A stretch of DNA of 64,000 nucleotides from Croceicoccus naphthovorans (GCF_001028705.1 NZ_CP011770.1:3103501-3167500); one strand, 5' to 3'; counted from the stretch's first letter, positions 1 through 9,721 are shown. Program-made: numbers and translations. The notes: generated from the sequence alone by a model not told the origin.

Positions 1-824
1 GCCAAACCCACAGTCGCGCGCAGCATCTGGTCTGGCGACGGCTTGATGAAGTGGTTGAACGGCGATGCCTGTCCTTCGCTGGGCACTGTGGCCTGGAGCG
101 AGAAATTCTCCAGCTCGACCCTGCCTTCCTCCCAGAAGACCGACATCAACGTCATGATGAAGTCTGCCTGGTTGAGCGCCTTGCCCTTGCCGTTGATGCG
201 CACGAAGACTTCGGCGATGGTTTCTTCATCGACCGATGATGCGAGGGTCAGGGCGACGAAGTTGTAGTTGGGCAGATTGCGAAGGTGATCGATGGCATCC
301 TCGATAGCCGCCTCTTCGTCGTCCGAGATTTCCCGAATTTCCTTGAGCTGCGAGAGAAAGGCCTTGCGGAAAGCACCGGCCTTGAAGTCCGGCGTCCAAA
401 GCACCGATATGTCCGGAATGAAGGCACGGTCCTTCTTGATCGCAGCATCGGCGACATCGAACCGGCCAGACAGCGGGTTGAAGGCAATCTGGATGCGCTC
501 TTTTTTGAAGTTGGAGCGGAGGACTTCCATTCCCTTTACGACAGCATAAAGCGAGGTGAGGCGCTGCTGCCCATCGACGATTGCGAGTTCAGGGACGGAC
601 TGCTTGGGACCAGTGCCGATGCTCTTCAGGCCGCCTTCAGCACCGGTTTTCCAGAACAGCAGGAACCCGGCGGGGTAGCCTCGATAGAGGGAGTCGAAGA
701 GATCGCGGACGTTGACGTTCGGCCAAACGAACGGTCGCTGCAATTCCGGCAGGCCGATCTTGCCCATATCGATGTCTTCGATCAGGGACGAGATCGGAAC
801 ATTGCTGGTAGTGAATATCGCCAT
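1..824 (-). CDS. DUF262 (GmrSD N-terminal-like) protein, 3' end cut by window
   Basis: The reading frame is open from an ATG at 824 to the window edge, about 274 codons. The protein begins MAIFTTSNVPISSLIEDI and carries the DUF262 hallmark VDGQQRLTSL near residue 87, preceded by LPELQRPFVW. A second family motif, FVRINGKGKALNQADF, follows later. DUF262 is the nucleotide-binding/hydrolysing half of GmrSD type IV restriction enzymes and recurs in many defence loci. The gene follows an exported protein and a restriction-methyltransferase on the same strand, 57 bases after the former, so it probably belongs to that operon. Whether a nuclease C-terminal half (DUF1524) is present cannot be seen because the gene leaves the window. 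Confidence 0.85.
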   Translation of the reverse strand, partial: MAIFTTSNVPISSLIEDIDMGKIGLPELQRPFVWPNVNVRDLFDSLYRGYPAGFLLFWKTGAEGGLKSIGTGPKQSVPELAIVDGQQRLTSLYAVVKGMEVLRSNFKKERIQIAFNPLSGRFDVADAAIKKDRAFIPDISVLWTPDFKAGAFRKAFLSQLKEIREISDDEEAAIEDAIDHLRNLPNYNFVALTLASSVDEETIAEVFVRINGKGKALNQADFIMTLMSVFWEEGRVELENFSLQATVPSEGQASPFNHFIKPSPDQMLRATVGL

Positions 825-881
825 TGATTGCCCGCCGTAGAAAATTTCAAATCATTTCATCGGTTTCGACCGAACCAATGT

Positions 882-1925
882 CTAGAACATATCGTCATCT
901 ATCGCTGGTTTCTTCGGATCGTCCGAAGTGTTCGCTTTGTCCGCGTCCATCTTGGCTGCGACTTGCTCCAACTGATCGCCTGCAACGTCATTGAAGAACC
1001 GCAAGGAGTCGGATTTACCGGGGCAATGCTCGCCACGAATTGAAACGCGACCAGAATCCCACCAACGATAGGTGCAACCATTTTCGCTTGAGCGTTCAGA
1101 CCGGCCATATTCGGAATCGAGCAGGCCGATGAAACGCTCATAGTCGGCTGTCGATTCGAGGACGTAATCGGCCCGAAGCAAATGCCGGACAAAGCCTTCG
1201 ATGACGACTTCCCTTACTCCGCCGAGGCCAACGGGCGGAGAAAGAGTCCATTTGGGAAATGACTTGCCGATGTCATTGGTTGCCCGGACAGACGAGCCAC
1301 GACTCTCGAAAGCGGCGGCGATGGCGTAAACATCCGTCGAAACCGGGCTGAGGCCTGCCAGCTTGACACTGGTGGAAGGGTAGCTTTCGACCGTGATCCC
1401 GTAGAGGCCATTCCATAACCCTTTGACACCGTCATCTTCACCAAAGCTCTTGGTGTCACTTACGATAGCGGCCATGCCTTCATCGAGCACTGAAGTGAGG
1501 GTCAAGCGGGGACCAGTGAATCCGAAACTCACACGGTCGCGATAGGCGACATTGCCAGCCGAGAACCTTTCGGCATCCCGCAGATCGCGAAGACCACACC
1601 GTCGCAACACATCGAGATCAGTCATCCCAAGCGTCAGCACCAGCAGATGAACACCCTGCCCTGGCTCGCGAATGTAATGGATGTGGACGCCCTCAAACTT
1701 GTCAGTCGTCGCCGGGTCGTCCTCGCACACCCACCTTGCCCGATGCGCACTGTCAGTTGTCTGGCGTTCGCATCCGGTCAGTGCGGAGACGGTTGGTGCA
1801 AGTCGTTCGAAGTCGCTTTCCCGTTGCGGAGTTATCTGCGGCAGGGAGCACCAGTTCATCGCTTGAGCCGGAGTTGCGGTAATTGCTGCTACCGCTGCCA
1901 TTGCCAAAACTAATGCGCCCCTCAT
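882..1925 (-). CDS. Exported protein of unknown function
   Basis: A 347-residue protein with a clear Sec signal peptide: MRGALVLAMAAVAAITATPAQA, with cleavage expected after AQA. The mature part has several cysteines (WCSLP, LTGCERQ, RWVCEDD, RRCGLRD, NGCTYRWW, GEHCPG), compatible with periplasmic disulfides, and a charged Asp/Lys-rich C-terminus. I do not recognise a family. It starts 16 bases after the stop of the large restriction-methyltransferase and ends 57 bases before the DUF262 gene, on the same strand. An exported protein inside an apparent defence operon is unusual. It may be cargo unrelated to restriction. Confidence 0.75.
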   Translation of the reverse strand: MRGALVLAMAAVAAITATPAQAMNWCSLPQITPQRESDFERLAPTVSALTGCERQTTDSAHRARWVCEDDPATTDKFEGVHIHYIREPGQGVHLLVLTLGMTDLDVLRRCGLRDLRDAERFSAGNVAYRDRVSFGFTGPRLTLTSVLDEGMAAIVSDTKSFGEDDGVKGLWNGLYGITVESYPSTSVKLAGLSPVSTDVYAIAAAFESRGSSVRATNDIGKSFPKWTLSPPVGLGGVREVVIEGFVRHLLRADYVLESTADYERFIGLLDSEYGRSERSSENGCTYRWWDSGRVSIRGEHCPGKSDSLRFFNDVAGDQLEQVAAKMDADKANTSDDPKKPAIDDDMF

Positions 1926-1941
1926 TCCTGCCCCCTCAAAC

Positions 1942-4900
1942 TCAATCCCGAATATCCGCGTCCGGCTGCCCCGCCATTAGCGCATTTATCCACAGCAGCG
2001 CCAATTCCGGGCTGCGGTAGCGCTGGTCATAGCGGGCGCGTTCGTCGCGTTCGACTATCGGGAAGGTGGAATAGATGTAGTGAACGTCTTCGCGCGACTT
2101 CGCCGGGTTTGCCGCGTCCCACACACCGTAGAGAATGAAATAGAGCGCATCGAGCTTTGCCCGAAGGGTGAAGCGGCGCTCCTCGTCCCATTTGAACGGT
2201 GGTAGGACTTCTCCGTCTGCATCGACATGCCCCAGATCGCGCGCGAATGGGGCCATGTCGTGCGCGGTGTAGGTCAGTTCCAGCACCGTCTCTCGCACAA
2301 TCTCGGCAGCGGGCTTGTCGCCAAAGCGGCGCGAGTAATCGTCTGACGGAATGACAGGTAGCTGTTCCAGGAGATACCAGGCGAGATGATTGCCGTGGAC
2401 CTTCTGCCGCGCGAGGTAATCGTAGGCGATGGTGTTCATGTTCGCCAGCAGGAGAGGCGCGAAGCTGGCATGAGCTGTCGCATCGACATCCTTCTTGGGG
2501 AACAGAACTGGCAAGGTGTGGCCCGCGCCAACCTTGGGGATCATCGCGCCAATCGTGGTTCGCATGTTCGTGACCGAGGTCACATCCTTGATGGCGAGGC
2601 ACCAGTCAGATGGCGCATCCCAGCCAGCCTGGCTGGCTGGCACCCAGTATCGCGGCGTCGGCTGGCGCGAAGGATCAGCATGATCTTCGTCGTCCAGATC
2701 GGAACCCTGGCCCGGTCGGAAAACATTCGCCTCCGCCAGAACGATGTCCGCCGCCCGGTGATCGTAGGCCTGGACCATCTTGCCTTCGTACAGCGGCCCC
2801 CAAACGCCGCTGCCCGATTGGTATTGGTTGTCGCCGATTGGCCAAGCGGCCTCATCGCCCGTCAATTCGGCAACGGTGCGGAACTTGTCGCTATCGTTCG
2901 CCATGTCCAACATACGGACGTAGCGAACCGGCCAGACCGCGACCGGCTCGCCTGACCGGTAATCGACCAGCACAGGCGAACCGTCATAGATGCGTGAGGT
3001 GATGTCCTTGTCGCGCCGTGACCGGAAGATCGGTGCAGTGCCGCTATTCGGGTTGATGAGTTCGATCTCATCCGGCGACATGGCGAACACGCGGTCGGGA
3101 TTATCCACCTCCGCAACATCGCGAATGAAGAATCCATACAGCGCCTCCTCAGCGCTGCGCCCGGTTCCGGTTGCGATGTATCCGCAGAACTTGAACCGGT
3201 AATACACATCGGGGAAGAACAACGTGCCGTCATACCGCTTGTTGAAGAAGTCGATGACATAGCGGACCTGTTTCGCTTGCGAGACTTCCTTGAAGAAGCC
3301 CGCCGAACTTTTATCCGAAATCAGGCCAGACGGCACTAGAACGCCGACTACGCCGCGTTGCTTGATAAGGTGATGCCCGCGCTCCACGAACAGCGAATTG
3401 AGGTTGGTGTCGCCGCCCGAAAGCAGCGGATAGCTGCCCGATTTTCGTGCCATGCGAGAGGTGTCGATGGCCCTTTGTTCTGCGTGCCGAAAATCCTTCC
3501 AAAGCGGATCGTTCGCAGCTTCCAGGGCTGCGATCATCTTCTTCCGGTCAGAGGCGCGCTCTGCCATCGCGATCTCCGGTTTGCGCGCGGCAAACCACTC
3601 GACCTGTTGCAGCTTGATGCGGTCCCAGGGCGGATTGCCGACAATTGCATCGAAGCCGCCCTTGCGCTCTGCGCTCGCCCAATCCTGCCAGACGCCGGGG
3701 AAGGCGATCTGCCAATTGAGGAACCGTTCTTCCTCGATCAATTGCCGGGCATTGCGCCAGATTTCGGTAAAGGCCTCGACCTCTTCGGCTTTGGCCTTGC
3801 CGCCTTCCGGCTCCTTGCGACCGCGCGCGATGGGGATGGCATCACCGAACCGTCCGTCGAGCCACAGGCGCACCAGACCTTTGCCGTCCTTGTCGAGATT
3901 GAGCCAGTCGAGTGCGTGCATGAAACTGACGAAGCCATCCAGTTCGCCCGTCATCAGTTCGACATCTTCCCACATCGCGGCGGAGCGATGGGCTTCGGCT
4001 ATCTCGGCGTCGGTAAGCGCTTCGATAGTCTTCATCGCCTCGGCACTGCGCTGGGCATTGCGTAGTGCATCGTTCCAAAGGAGCCCGCCGCCCAATGCCT
4101 CGGCCTTGTCGATGGCATCGCGCACCCACAGGCCGAACAAGCTGTCACCGCAACGCAGGTGGTGGTCGATGAAGGAAAGCGGCGCGCCGACCGTAAAGGT
4201 GTGCAGCCACAGTGCCACCTTGGCGAGTTCCACCGCCATCGGGTTCTTGTCCACGCCATAGACGCAACGCTTCAAGACCATGCGGCGAACAATGTGCCGA
4301 TCATCAAGCTGGGCCTCGTCGATGGTCCAGCCTTCCTCCCGTGCATTCTTTAGGATGGTGCGGCGGATTTCGCCGATCCGGTCGGCCAGTGGACTGGCAT
4401 AGTCATGGCCAGCTTGCTCCGCCCCGGCGGTGGCTTCCGCCATTGCTTCAAGCACCTTGTCGGCCATGAGATCGACCAGGCTGACAAGGAAGTGACCGGA
4501 CCCCATTGCCGGGTCGCAAACGCGCAAACGGAGGATGGCTTGCGCGGGATCGGCATCGCCAAGTTCTGCGCGAATGTAATCTTCCGCATCGCCCTTTTTG
4601 ATTCGGCCTATCGCCGCCGCGAAGCCCACATTGGCATCCACGAACAAAGGTTCCAACGTCTTTTCAAGGATCAGTGTGACCAGCTCGTCCGGCGTGTAAT
4701 AGCTGCCGCTGTTCTTCCGCGCGAAGGCATTCGGGCGGACGGCGATAGCGCCATCTTCGCGGACCACTTCATGTTCCAGCAGGCGCTCGTAAATGGAGCC
4801 GAGCTGCTGCACGGTGAGGTCGCGATAATTGATGTAGCGCCGGTCGCTACCCTCGCGCTCGAACGACAGCTTGTCGATGACGGGTGCGAGCACGCTGTCA

Positions 4901-6045
4901 GGCAAGCGAATCTGGTCGAGCAGCGGCGTATTCGCAGGGGCGAACAAACCGCCATTGTAGGGCGGAATACCGATGGAGGCATCGCCGCGATCAACGATGC
5001 GCGACAGATCAGCAATGCGATTCCAGATTTGCGATGCGCTGGTCGAAAAGGCATCGCCGCGCCCCATGCGGTCACCCACTTCAAGGCGTTTGGGGCGCAG
5101 CGCGTAGTCGTCATAGCCTTCCGAATTGACCGGCAGCAGATCGCGGTCTTCGGCGTATAGCAGGAACAACAGACGATAGAGCAGGACAAGCGAAGCGTCC
5201 CGAACTTCCTCCAGCGGTGTCTCCGGTGAAGCACCCGCAACGGCAGCGGTCAGTGCAGGGAAGATGTCTTCGAAGACGAGCTTCGAGAGCGACTTGGCAA
5301 CCCGCTCTTCGTAGAACGCAGCTTCAGCCCGCGCCCGTTCGTGGAATGACCGGCCATCGGCTCCGGTCCTGGCAAAGGCCGCGCGCGAGAAGATTGCGGC
5401 GAAAACCCGTAGAGCATGATCGCGGGCATCATCATCGACGCCGAGTTCACCCTGGGCGTCCAGAGCCAGCGCACCTGCAAGATCGACTTCGAGGAATTCC
5501 TCGCTGACCGACCGCGCACCAGCCCAATAGAGCCGCCAGCGCGAGCCGTTGCTGAGAATGCCCCAGCGCAAGCCATGCTCGCTATTGTCCCCGATCCGGC
5601 GGAGGTAGCGCAGCATCTGCGTCGATGGCGCGACGGCATCTTCGCGCCCCACCGCGCGGTCGAGCGGCCTCGCCCAGCGCTTACTTTCGACCACAGCCGC
5701 GCCGTGCTCGTATCGCCGCCATTCCTCTGGCTGGGCGTTGGCCCGATCCTTCGCATCGCTATCGATGAACAGCAGGCCGTCGGGAACGTCCAGCCTGCCT
5801 CCGGCAGACAAGTTCTGCTGCCTCAGGCTTTCGGACCAGCCCAATTCCGAAAGGATCGGCCAGATGAAATCGTCTTCGGTCTGGCTTTCATTTGGCGACG
5901 ATTCGCGGGGGAAGCGATCAGCGATTGCGGTCAACGATGCGCGCAACGCAGCGACATCAACCGCCCGATATTCGGTCGATTGCCGGATGGCTTCTTCAAG
6001 ATAATCAGTCGTTAGAAACGATCCGGCGAACAATTGCATCGGCAT
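1942..6045 (-). CDS. PD-(D/E)xK nuclease plus Eco57I-type adenine methyltransferase fusion (type IIG-like)
   Basis: A 1367-residue protein. The N-terminus (about 50-200) resembles HsdR-N-like nucleases: acidic residues at 86-89 (RLDVPDG) are followed by VVESKRW at 118-124, a possible D...ExK site. A helical spacer leads to an N6-adenine methyltransferase with SAM motif I DPAMGSGHF (511-519) and catalytic NPPW (804-807). SGSYYTPDELV at 446-456 is typical of the region before motif I in this class. The long C-terminal part probably recognises the target sequence. The combination suggests a single-chain restriction-modification enzyme of the Eco57I/type IIG kind; BREX PglX is a distant alternative, but no other BREX genes are visible. 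It is the first gene of the operon with the exported protein and DUF262. Confidence 0.88.
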   Translation of the reverse strand: MPMQLFAGSFLTTDYLEEAIRQSTEYRAVDVAALRASLTAIADRFPRESSPNESQTEDDFIWPILSELGWSESLRQQNLSAGGRLDVPDGLLFIDSDAKDRANAQPEEWRRYEHGAAVVESKRWARPLDRAVGREDAVAPSTQMLRYLRRIGDNSEHGLRWGILSNGSRWRLYWAGARSVSEEFLEVDLAGALALDAQGELGVDDDARDHALRVFAAIFSRAAFARTGADGRSFHERARAEAAFYEERVAKSLSKLVFEDIFPALTAAVAGASPETPLEEVRDASLVLLYRLLFLLYAEDRDLLPVNSEGYDDYALRPKRLEVGDRMGRGDAFSTSASQIWNRIADLSRIVDRGDASIGIPPYNGGLFAPANTPLLDQIRLPDSVLAPVIDKLSFEREGSDRRYINYRDLTVQQLGSIYERLLEHEVVREDGAIAVRPNAFARKNSGSYYTPDELVTLILEKTLEPLFVDANVGFAAAIGRIKKGDAEDYIRAELGDADPAQAILRLRVCDPAMGSGHFLVSLVDLMADKVLEAMAEATAGAEQAGHDYASPLADRIGEIRRTILKNAREEGWTIDEAQLDDRHIVRRMVLKRCVYGVDKNPMAVELAKVALWLHTFTVGAPLSFIDHHLRCGDSLFGLWVRDAIDKAEALGGGLLWNDALRNAQRSAEAMKTIEALTDAEIAEAHRSAAMWEDVELMTGELDGFVSFMHALDWLNLDKDGKGLVRLWLDGRFGDAIPIARGRKEPEGGKAKAEEVEAFTEIWRNARQLIEEERFLNWQIAFPGVWQDWASAERKGGFDAIVGNPPWDRIKLQQVEWFAARKPEIAMAERASDRKKMIAALEAANDPLWKDFRHAEQRAIDTSRMARKSGSYPLLSGGDTNLNSLFVERGHHLIKQRGVVGVLVPSGLISDKSSAGFFKEVSQAKQVRYVIDFFNKRYDGTLFFPDVYYRFKFCGYIATGTGRSAEEALYGFFIRDVAEVDNPDRVFAMSPDEIELINPNSGTAPIFRSRRDKDITSRIYDGSPVLVDYRSGEPVAVWPVRYVRMLDMANDSDKFRTVAELTGDEAAWPIGDNQYQSGSGVWGPLYEGKMVQAYDHRAADIVLAEANVFRPGQGSDLDDEDHADPSRQPTPRYWVPASQAGWDAPSDWCLAIKDVTSVTNMRTTIGAMIPKVGAGHTLPVLFPKKDVDATAHASFAPLLLANMNTIAYDYLARQKVHGNHLAWYLLEQLPVIPSDDYSRRFGDKPAAEIVRETVLELTYTAHDMAPFARDLGHVDADGEVLPPFKWDEERRFTLRAKLDALYFILYGVWDAANPAKSREDVHYIYSTFPIVERDERARYDQRYRSPELALLWINALMAGQPDADIRD

Positions 6046-6088
6046 TGACTAGCAGCCAATCAAGAACCGTTCCACGAATAGCTTTGCG

Positions 6089-6334
6089 CTATCCCAAGGA
6101 TGGTTTGTCTTCTGCCTGCTCCGCCTCAAATGCCCGCCTGCCCTTGCGCCGGAACAGCACCAGTGCCTGCGCGCCATCAGGCCCACGCAGCTTGGCAGCG
6201 ACGGTGAGGAATGCGCCGTAGAGCGCGGCGCGATCATCTTCGGTCAGTTCGACCAGACCGGCCTTGGCGACCAGGCCGCCAAGCTCGATCAGTTGCCGCG
6301 TCCGCTCGCGACGTTTCACTTGCCATTCGCGCAT
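6089..6334 (-). CDS. traD: TraD-like conjugal transfer protein
   Basis: An 81-residue protein starting MREWQVKRRERTRQLIELG and continuing with GLVAKAGLVEL, which matches the core of the small Ti-type TraD family. The open frame continues upstream to 6577, but that part overlaps the neighbouring traC-like gene, so I chose the internal ATG at 6334, 22 bases after that gene ends. It lies divergent from the relaxase gene traA across the origin of transfer, as on Ti plasmids, where TraC and TraD are accessory DNA-processing proteins. Naming within this family is inconsistent, so TraC and TraD labels could be swapped. The alternative, a frameshifted single traC-traD gene, cannot be excluded. Confidence 0.65.
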   Translation of the reverse strand: MREWQVKRRERTRQLIELGGLVAKAGLVELTEDDRAALYGAFLTVAAKLRGPDGAQALVLFRRKGRRAFEAEQAEDKPSLG

Positions 6335-6356
6335 GTCGGTTCGTGCCTTCGCTGCC

Positions 6357-6662
6357 TCAAGCCGATGCCGCGCCGCCACCTGTCGGAAGAGTGCCTTCTG
6401 GCTGTTTGCCAGGTCCGCTCGCAGTGTCGCGTGTTTCTCCTCGAAAGAAGGCCGCGCCGCGCTTGCGCCAGCCCTCCCCCGTGGCCTTATCGGTGTTGGC
6501 GACAGCATCGAGCAGCGCGCCCGCCAGGACATCAGCATCAAGAGTTTCGGCTCCGGTTGCCGTGACCAGCGCACCAAGCTCGCGCACGCGGCGTTCCTTC
6601 AATTGCTTTGCCTTGTCGGCGAGGGCCTTCAGTTCCGAATCAAAATCGCGAGGTTTGCGCAT
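6357..6662 (-). CDS. traC: TraC/TraD-family conjugal transfer protein
   Basis: A 101-residue basic protein starting MRKPRDFDSELKALADKAKQ, followed by an ERRVRELGALVTATGAETL segment typical of small TraC/TraD proteins that accompany TraA in sphingomonad plasmids and elements. The last 25 residues are Gly/Pro/Ala-rich and probably disordered. It is the first gene leftward from the origin of transfer and pairs with the shorter gene just downstream. The likely role is an accessory protein of the relaxosome acting at oriT. The family assignment is firm; the exact name is less so. Confidence 0.7.
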   Translation of the reverse strand: MRKPRDFDSELKALADKAKQLKERRVRELGALVTATGAETLDADVLAGALLDAVANTDKATGEGWRKRGAAFFRGETRDTASGPGKQPEGTLPTGGGAASA

Positions 6663-6778
6663 GAGAAGTCTCCATCATTGGTGTGATGGAACCATGATAA
6701 TCGGGCCTGTAATCAAAAGCAGTAAGGTCGCCGGGACAGTGTGATACCGCCTAGTCCCGATCAGGATTTTATCATGAG

Positions 6779-6806
6779 AGGGCGCGCTTATACGTCGTGC
6801 CGACGT
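6779..6806. other. oriT: Origin of transfer (oriT) of the TraA system, MOBQ/RSF1010-like nic region
   Basis: On the minus strand the sequence TAAGCGCGCCCT (6790 to 6779) differs at one position from the nic-region core TAAGTGCGCCCT that I recall for RSF1010 and related MOBQ origins. It is flanked on its 5' side by a perfect inverted repeat, ACGTCG-tgc-CGACGT (6792-6806), as in those origins. The position between divergent traC/traD and traA is the same as in Ti plasmids. The nick would fall between G and C of GCG/CCCT, near 6782. This is read from the sequence plus knowledge of the family; no experiment is implied. Confidence 0.72.
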
Positions 6807-6835
6807 GGCCTTTGGAGTGTAACTGGATTGCCGAC

Positions 6836-9721
6836 ATGGCAATCTTTCACTTCAGCGCAAAGGTCATCGGAAGGTCGAGCGGACGCAGTGCCGTTGCGGC
6901 TGCGGCCTATCGTGCAGGCGAGCAACTGCACGATGAGCGCATCGACAGAACCCATGATTTCATCAACAAGGCAGGCGTCCTTCATTCCGAAGTGATGCTG
7001 CCCAAAGGCGCGCCCGAAGCCTTCGCCGACCGGGCCACTTTGTGGAACGCGGTCGAGGCAGCCGAGAAACGCAAGGATGCCCAGCTTGCCCGCGAGGTGG
7101 AGTTCGCCCTGCCGCGCGAGTTGTCCAAGAAGGACAACATCAAGCTGGCGCGCGAGTTCGTGAAAGCCGAGTTCGTCGAGAAAGGCATGATTGCCGATCT
7201 CAATGTCCATTGGGATATTGGCGAGGACGGGAAGGCCAAGCCGCACGCGCATGTCATGCTCACCATGCGGGAGGTCACCAAGGACGGGTTTGGCGCAAAG
7301 GTCCGCGACTGGAACAAGACCGCGCTGATCGAACAATGGCGCGAGCGCTGGGCCGATCATGTGAACCGCGCCCTGGCAGAACGCGACATCGACGCGCGGA
7401 TCGATCATCGCAGCCTGGAAGCGCAGGGCATTGCGCTGGAGCCGCAGGACAAGATCGGCCCAGCAGCCTCGCGCATTGGCGGGCGCGGGCTGGAAGCCGA
7501 GCGGATCGAGGAACACCGCGCGATTGCCCAGCGCAATGGCGAACGCATCATCGCTAATCCCGCGCTGGCCATGGATGCGATCACCCACCAGCAGGCGACC
7601 TTTACGCGACGTGACCTTGCCGCCTTCGTTCACCGCCATAGCGACGGGAAGGAACAGTTCGATGCTGTCTACAATGCGGTGCGCGCATCACCCGACCTGA
7701 TTGCGCTGGGCAAGGATGGGCGCGGGCAGGATCGCTTCACTTCACGCGCGATGATCGAGACCGAACAGCGCCTGCACCGCGCCGCCGACGCAATGGCGCA
7801 GCGTGCAAGGCATGGCGTCGAAGAAATGCAGCGGAACGCCGCTTTCGCAAGAGCTGCGAAGCGCGGCCTGGTGCTCTCCGGCGAGCAAGAATCCGCCTTC
7901 GAGCATGTCACCAACAGCAAGGGTCTTGCGGTTGTCGTTGGCTATGCCGGGACCGGCAAAAGCGCGATGCTGGGAGTGGCGCGCGAGGCATGGGAAAGCG
8001 CTGGCTATTCCGTGCGGGGCGCAGCCCTGTCCGGTATCGCCGCCGAAGGATTGGAGAACGGGTCCGGCATCGCATCGCGCACTATTGCCAGTCTTGAGCA
8101 TCAGTGGGGCAAAGGACGCGATCAGCTGAATACCAAAGATGTGCTCGTCATTGATGAAGCGGGAATGGTCGGAACGCGCCAGATGGAGCGCGTGCTGTCC
8201 CATGCCGCCAAGGCCGATGCGAAGGTGGTTCTGGTCGGCGACCAGCAGCAGCTTCAGGCCATCGAGGCGGGCGCGGCGTTCCGAGCGATCCATGAGCGCC
8301 ACGGCGGCGTCGAAATCAGCGAGGTCCGCCGCCAGCTTTCGGCCTGGCAGCAGGATGCGACCCGGCACCTCGCCACGGGCCACACCGGCGAAGCGATTCA
8401 GACCTACGAAGAGCGCGGCATGGTCCATGCCGCCGCGACGCGCGAGGCTGCGCGCGCCGACCTGATCGAGCGCTGGGATCAGGAACGGCAAGCCAGCCTC
8501 GACGACAGCCGGATCATCCTCACCCACACCAATGACGAGGTGCGCGAGCTGAACAAGATGGCGCGCGAAAAGATGCGAGAAGCTGGCGCGCTAGGTGTCG
8601 ATGCCACGATCAAAGCGGCGCGTGGCGAACGGCAGTTTGCATCGGGCGAGCGGATCATCTTCCTGCGCAACGAGCGCGGGCTTGGGGTGAAGAACGGGAC
8701 GCTGGGCACGGTGGCGAAAGCCAGCGCACAGAACATGGCTGTCCGCACCGATGATGGCCGCGAGGTTGCGTTCGACACCAAGGACTATGCCCACATCGAT
8801 CATGGCTACGCCGCCACGATCCACAAGGCGCAGGGCATGACGGTGAACCGCACCCATGTACTCGCCACGCCGGGCATGGACAGCCATTCCGCCTATGTCG
8901 CCATGTCACGTCACCGCGAGGGGCTGGCCCTCCACTATGGCCACGATGACTTCGCCAATCAGTCGAAACTTGTCCGCACGCTGAGCCGCGAGCGCGGGAA
9001 AGACATGGCAGGCGACTACAAGCCCGAGCAGGCCTTCGCCGAACTGCGCGGCATCAGCTTCCGCGAGCGGGTCTTGGAGATGGTTCGGCAGGTGCCGGAG
9101 AAGGCCAGATCTATCTTCGGAAACTTCCGTCCGCAGGCCCGACAGCTCGAAGCGCTTCCGGCACAAACCAACACGCAGAACGACCAGCGCCGCGCGGTCG
9201 AACGCTACGCCCGCGCGCTTGGCGATATCGGTACGATGCAGGCCCAGGGCTTGCCCGTGCTTCCGCACCAGAAGGATGCGCTGGAGAAGGCTGGAAAGGC
9301 GCTCGAATCAATCCGGCCCCATGCCGCCACCGATCTTGCCAAGGCGCTGGAGCGGCGTCCTGAACTGATTGCAGAGGGCGTTGGCGGGCGCAGCCAGGAA
9401 GCCATGCGCGCCATGCAGCACGAAGCCGCCGTGCGGACCGATCCGGCGCTTCGAACCGAGCGCTTTGTCAGCGACTGGCAGGGGTTGAGCACAGCGCGAA
9501 AACAGCTTGAGCAGCAAGGCGACCGTGCCGGAGTTGCCCGCGTCTCGGCCAAGCAGAACGAACTGGCGAAGGGGCTGGAGCGCGATCCGCAGGTCGAAGG
9601 TCTGCTGCGCGGCAAGACCCGCGAACTCGGCATCGATCCCAAACCCGAACGCAGCATCGCCAATGAACTCACCGCAACCCTCGCCCGAGAGCGCACCCGC
9701 GCATTCGACATGGGAATTTAG
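6836..9721 (+). CDS. traA: Ti-type conjugative relaxase-helicase TraA
   Basis: A 961-residue protein from the ATG at 6836 (MAIFHFSAKVIGRSSGRSA). Thirteen further codons are open upstream but lack family similarity and run towards oriT. The MobA/MobL relaxase domain covers about 1-230, with candidate catalytic Tyr25 in AAAYRAGEQ and the metal-binding motif KPHAHVMLTM (His137, His139). A TraI/RecD-like helicase follows, with Walker A VGYAGTGKS near 368-376 and Walker B VLVIDEAGMVG. A later motif, YAATIHKAQGMTV, belongs to superfamily 1 helicases. The protein would nick oriT immediately upstream, stay covalently bound and unwind the strand to be transferred. The next gene starts 11 bases after it. 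Confidence 0.93.
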   Translation: MAIFHFSAKVIGRSSGRSAVAAAAYRAGEQLHDERIDRTHDFINKAGVLHSEVMLPKGAPEAFADRATLWNAVEAAEKRKDAQLAREVEFALPRELSKKDNIKLAREFVKAEFVEKGMIADLNVHWDIGEDGKAKPHAHVMLTMREVTKDGFGAKVRDWNKTALIEQWRERWADHVNRALAERDIDARIDHRSLEAQGIALEPQDKIGPAASRIGGRGLEAERIEEHRAIAQRNGERIIANPALAMDAITHQQATFTRRDLAAFVHRHSDGKEQFDAVYNAVRASPDLIALGKDGRGQDRFTSRAMIETEQRLHRAADAMAQRARHGVEEMQRNAAFARAAKRGLVLSGEQESAFEHVTNSKGLAVVVGYAGTGKSAMLGVAREAWESAGYSVRGAALSGIAAEGLENGSGIASRTIASLEHQWGKGRDQLNTKDVLVIDEAGMVGTRQMERVLSHAAKADAKVVLVGDQQQLQAIEAGAAFRAIHERHGGVEISEVRRQLSAWQQDATRHLATGHTGEAIQTYEERGMVHAAATREAARADLIERWDQERQASLDDSRIILTHTNDEVRELNKMAREKMREAGALGVDATIKAARGERQFASGERIIFLRNERGLGVKNGTLGTVAKASAQNMAVRTDDGREVAFDTKDYAHIDHGYAATIHKAQGMTVNRTHVLATPGMDSHSAYVAMSRHREGLALHYGHDDFANQSKLVRTLSRERGKDMAGDYKPEQAFAELRGISFRERVLEMVRQVPEKARSIFGNFRPQARQLEALPAQTNTQNDQRRAVERYARALGDIGTMQAQGLPVLPHQKDALEKAGKALESIRPHAATDLAKALERRPELIAEGVGGRSQEAMRAMQHEAAVRTDPALRTERFVSDWQGLSTARKQLEQQGDRAGVARVSAKQNELAKGLERDPQVEGLLRGKTRELGIDPKPERSIANELTATLARERTRAFDMGI

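Noticed and set aside
1942..6045. BREX or DISARM assignment of the large methyltransferase
   Set aside because: No pglZ, brxC, drmA/B or other signature gene is visible; the N-terminal ExK-type nuclease favours a stand-alone type IIG-like enzyme.
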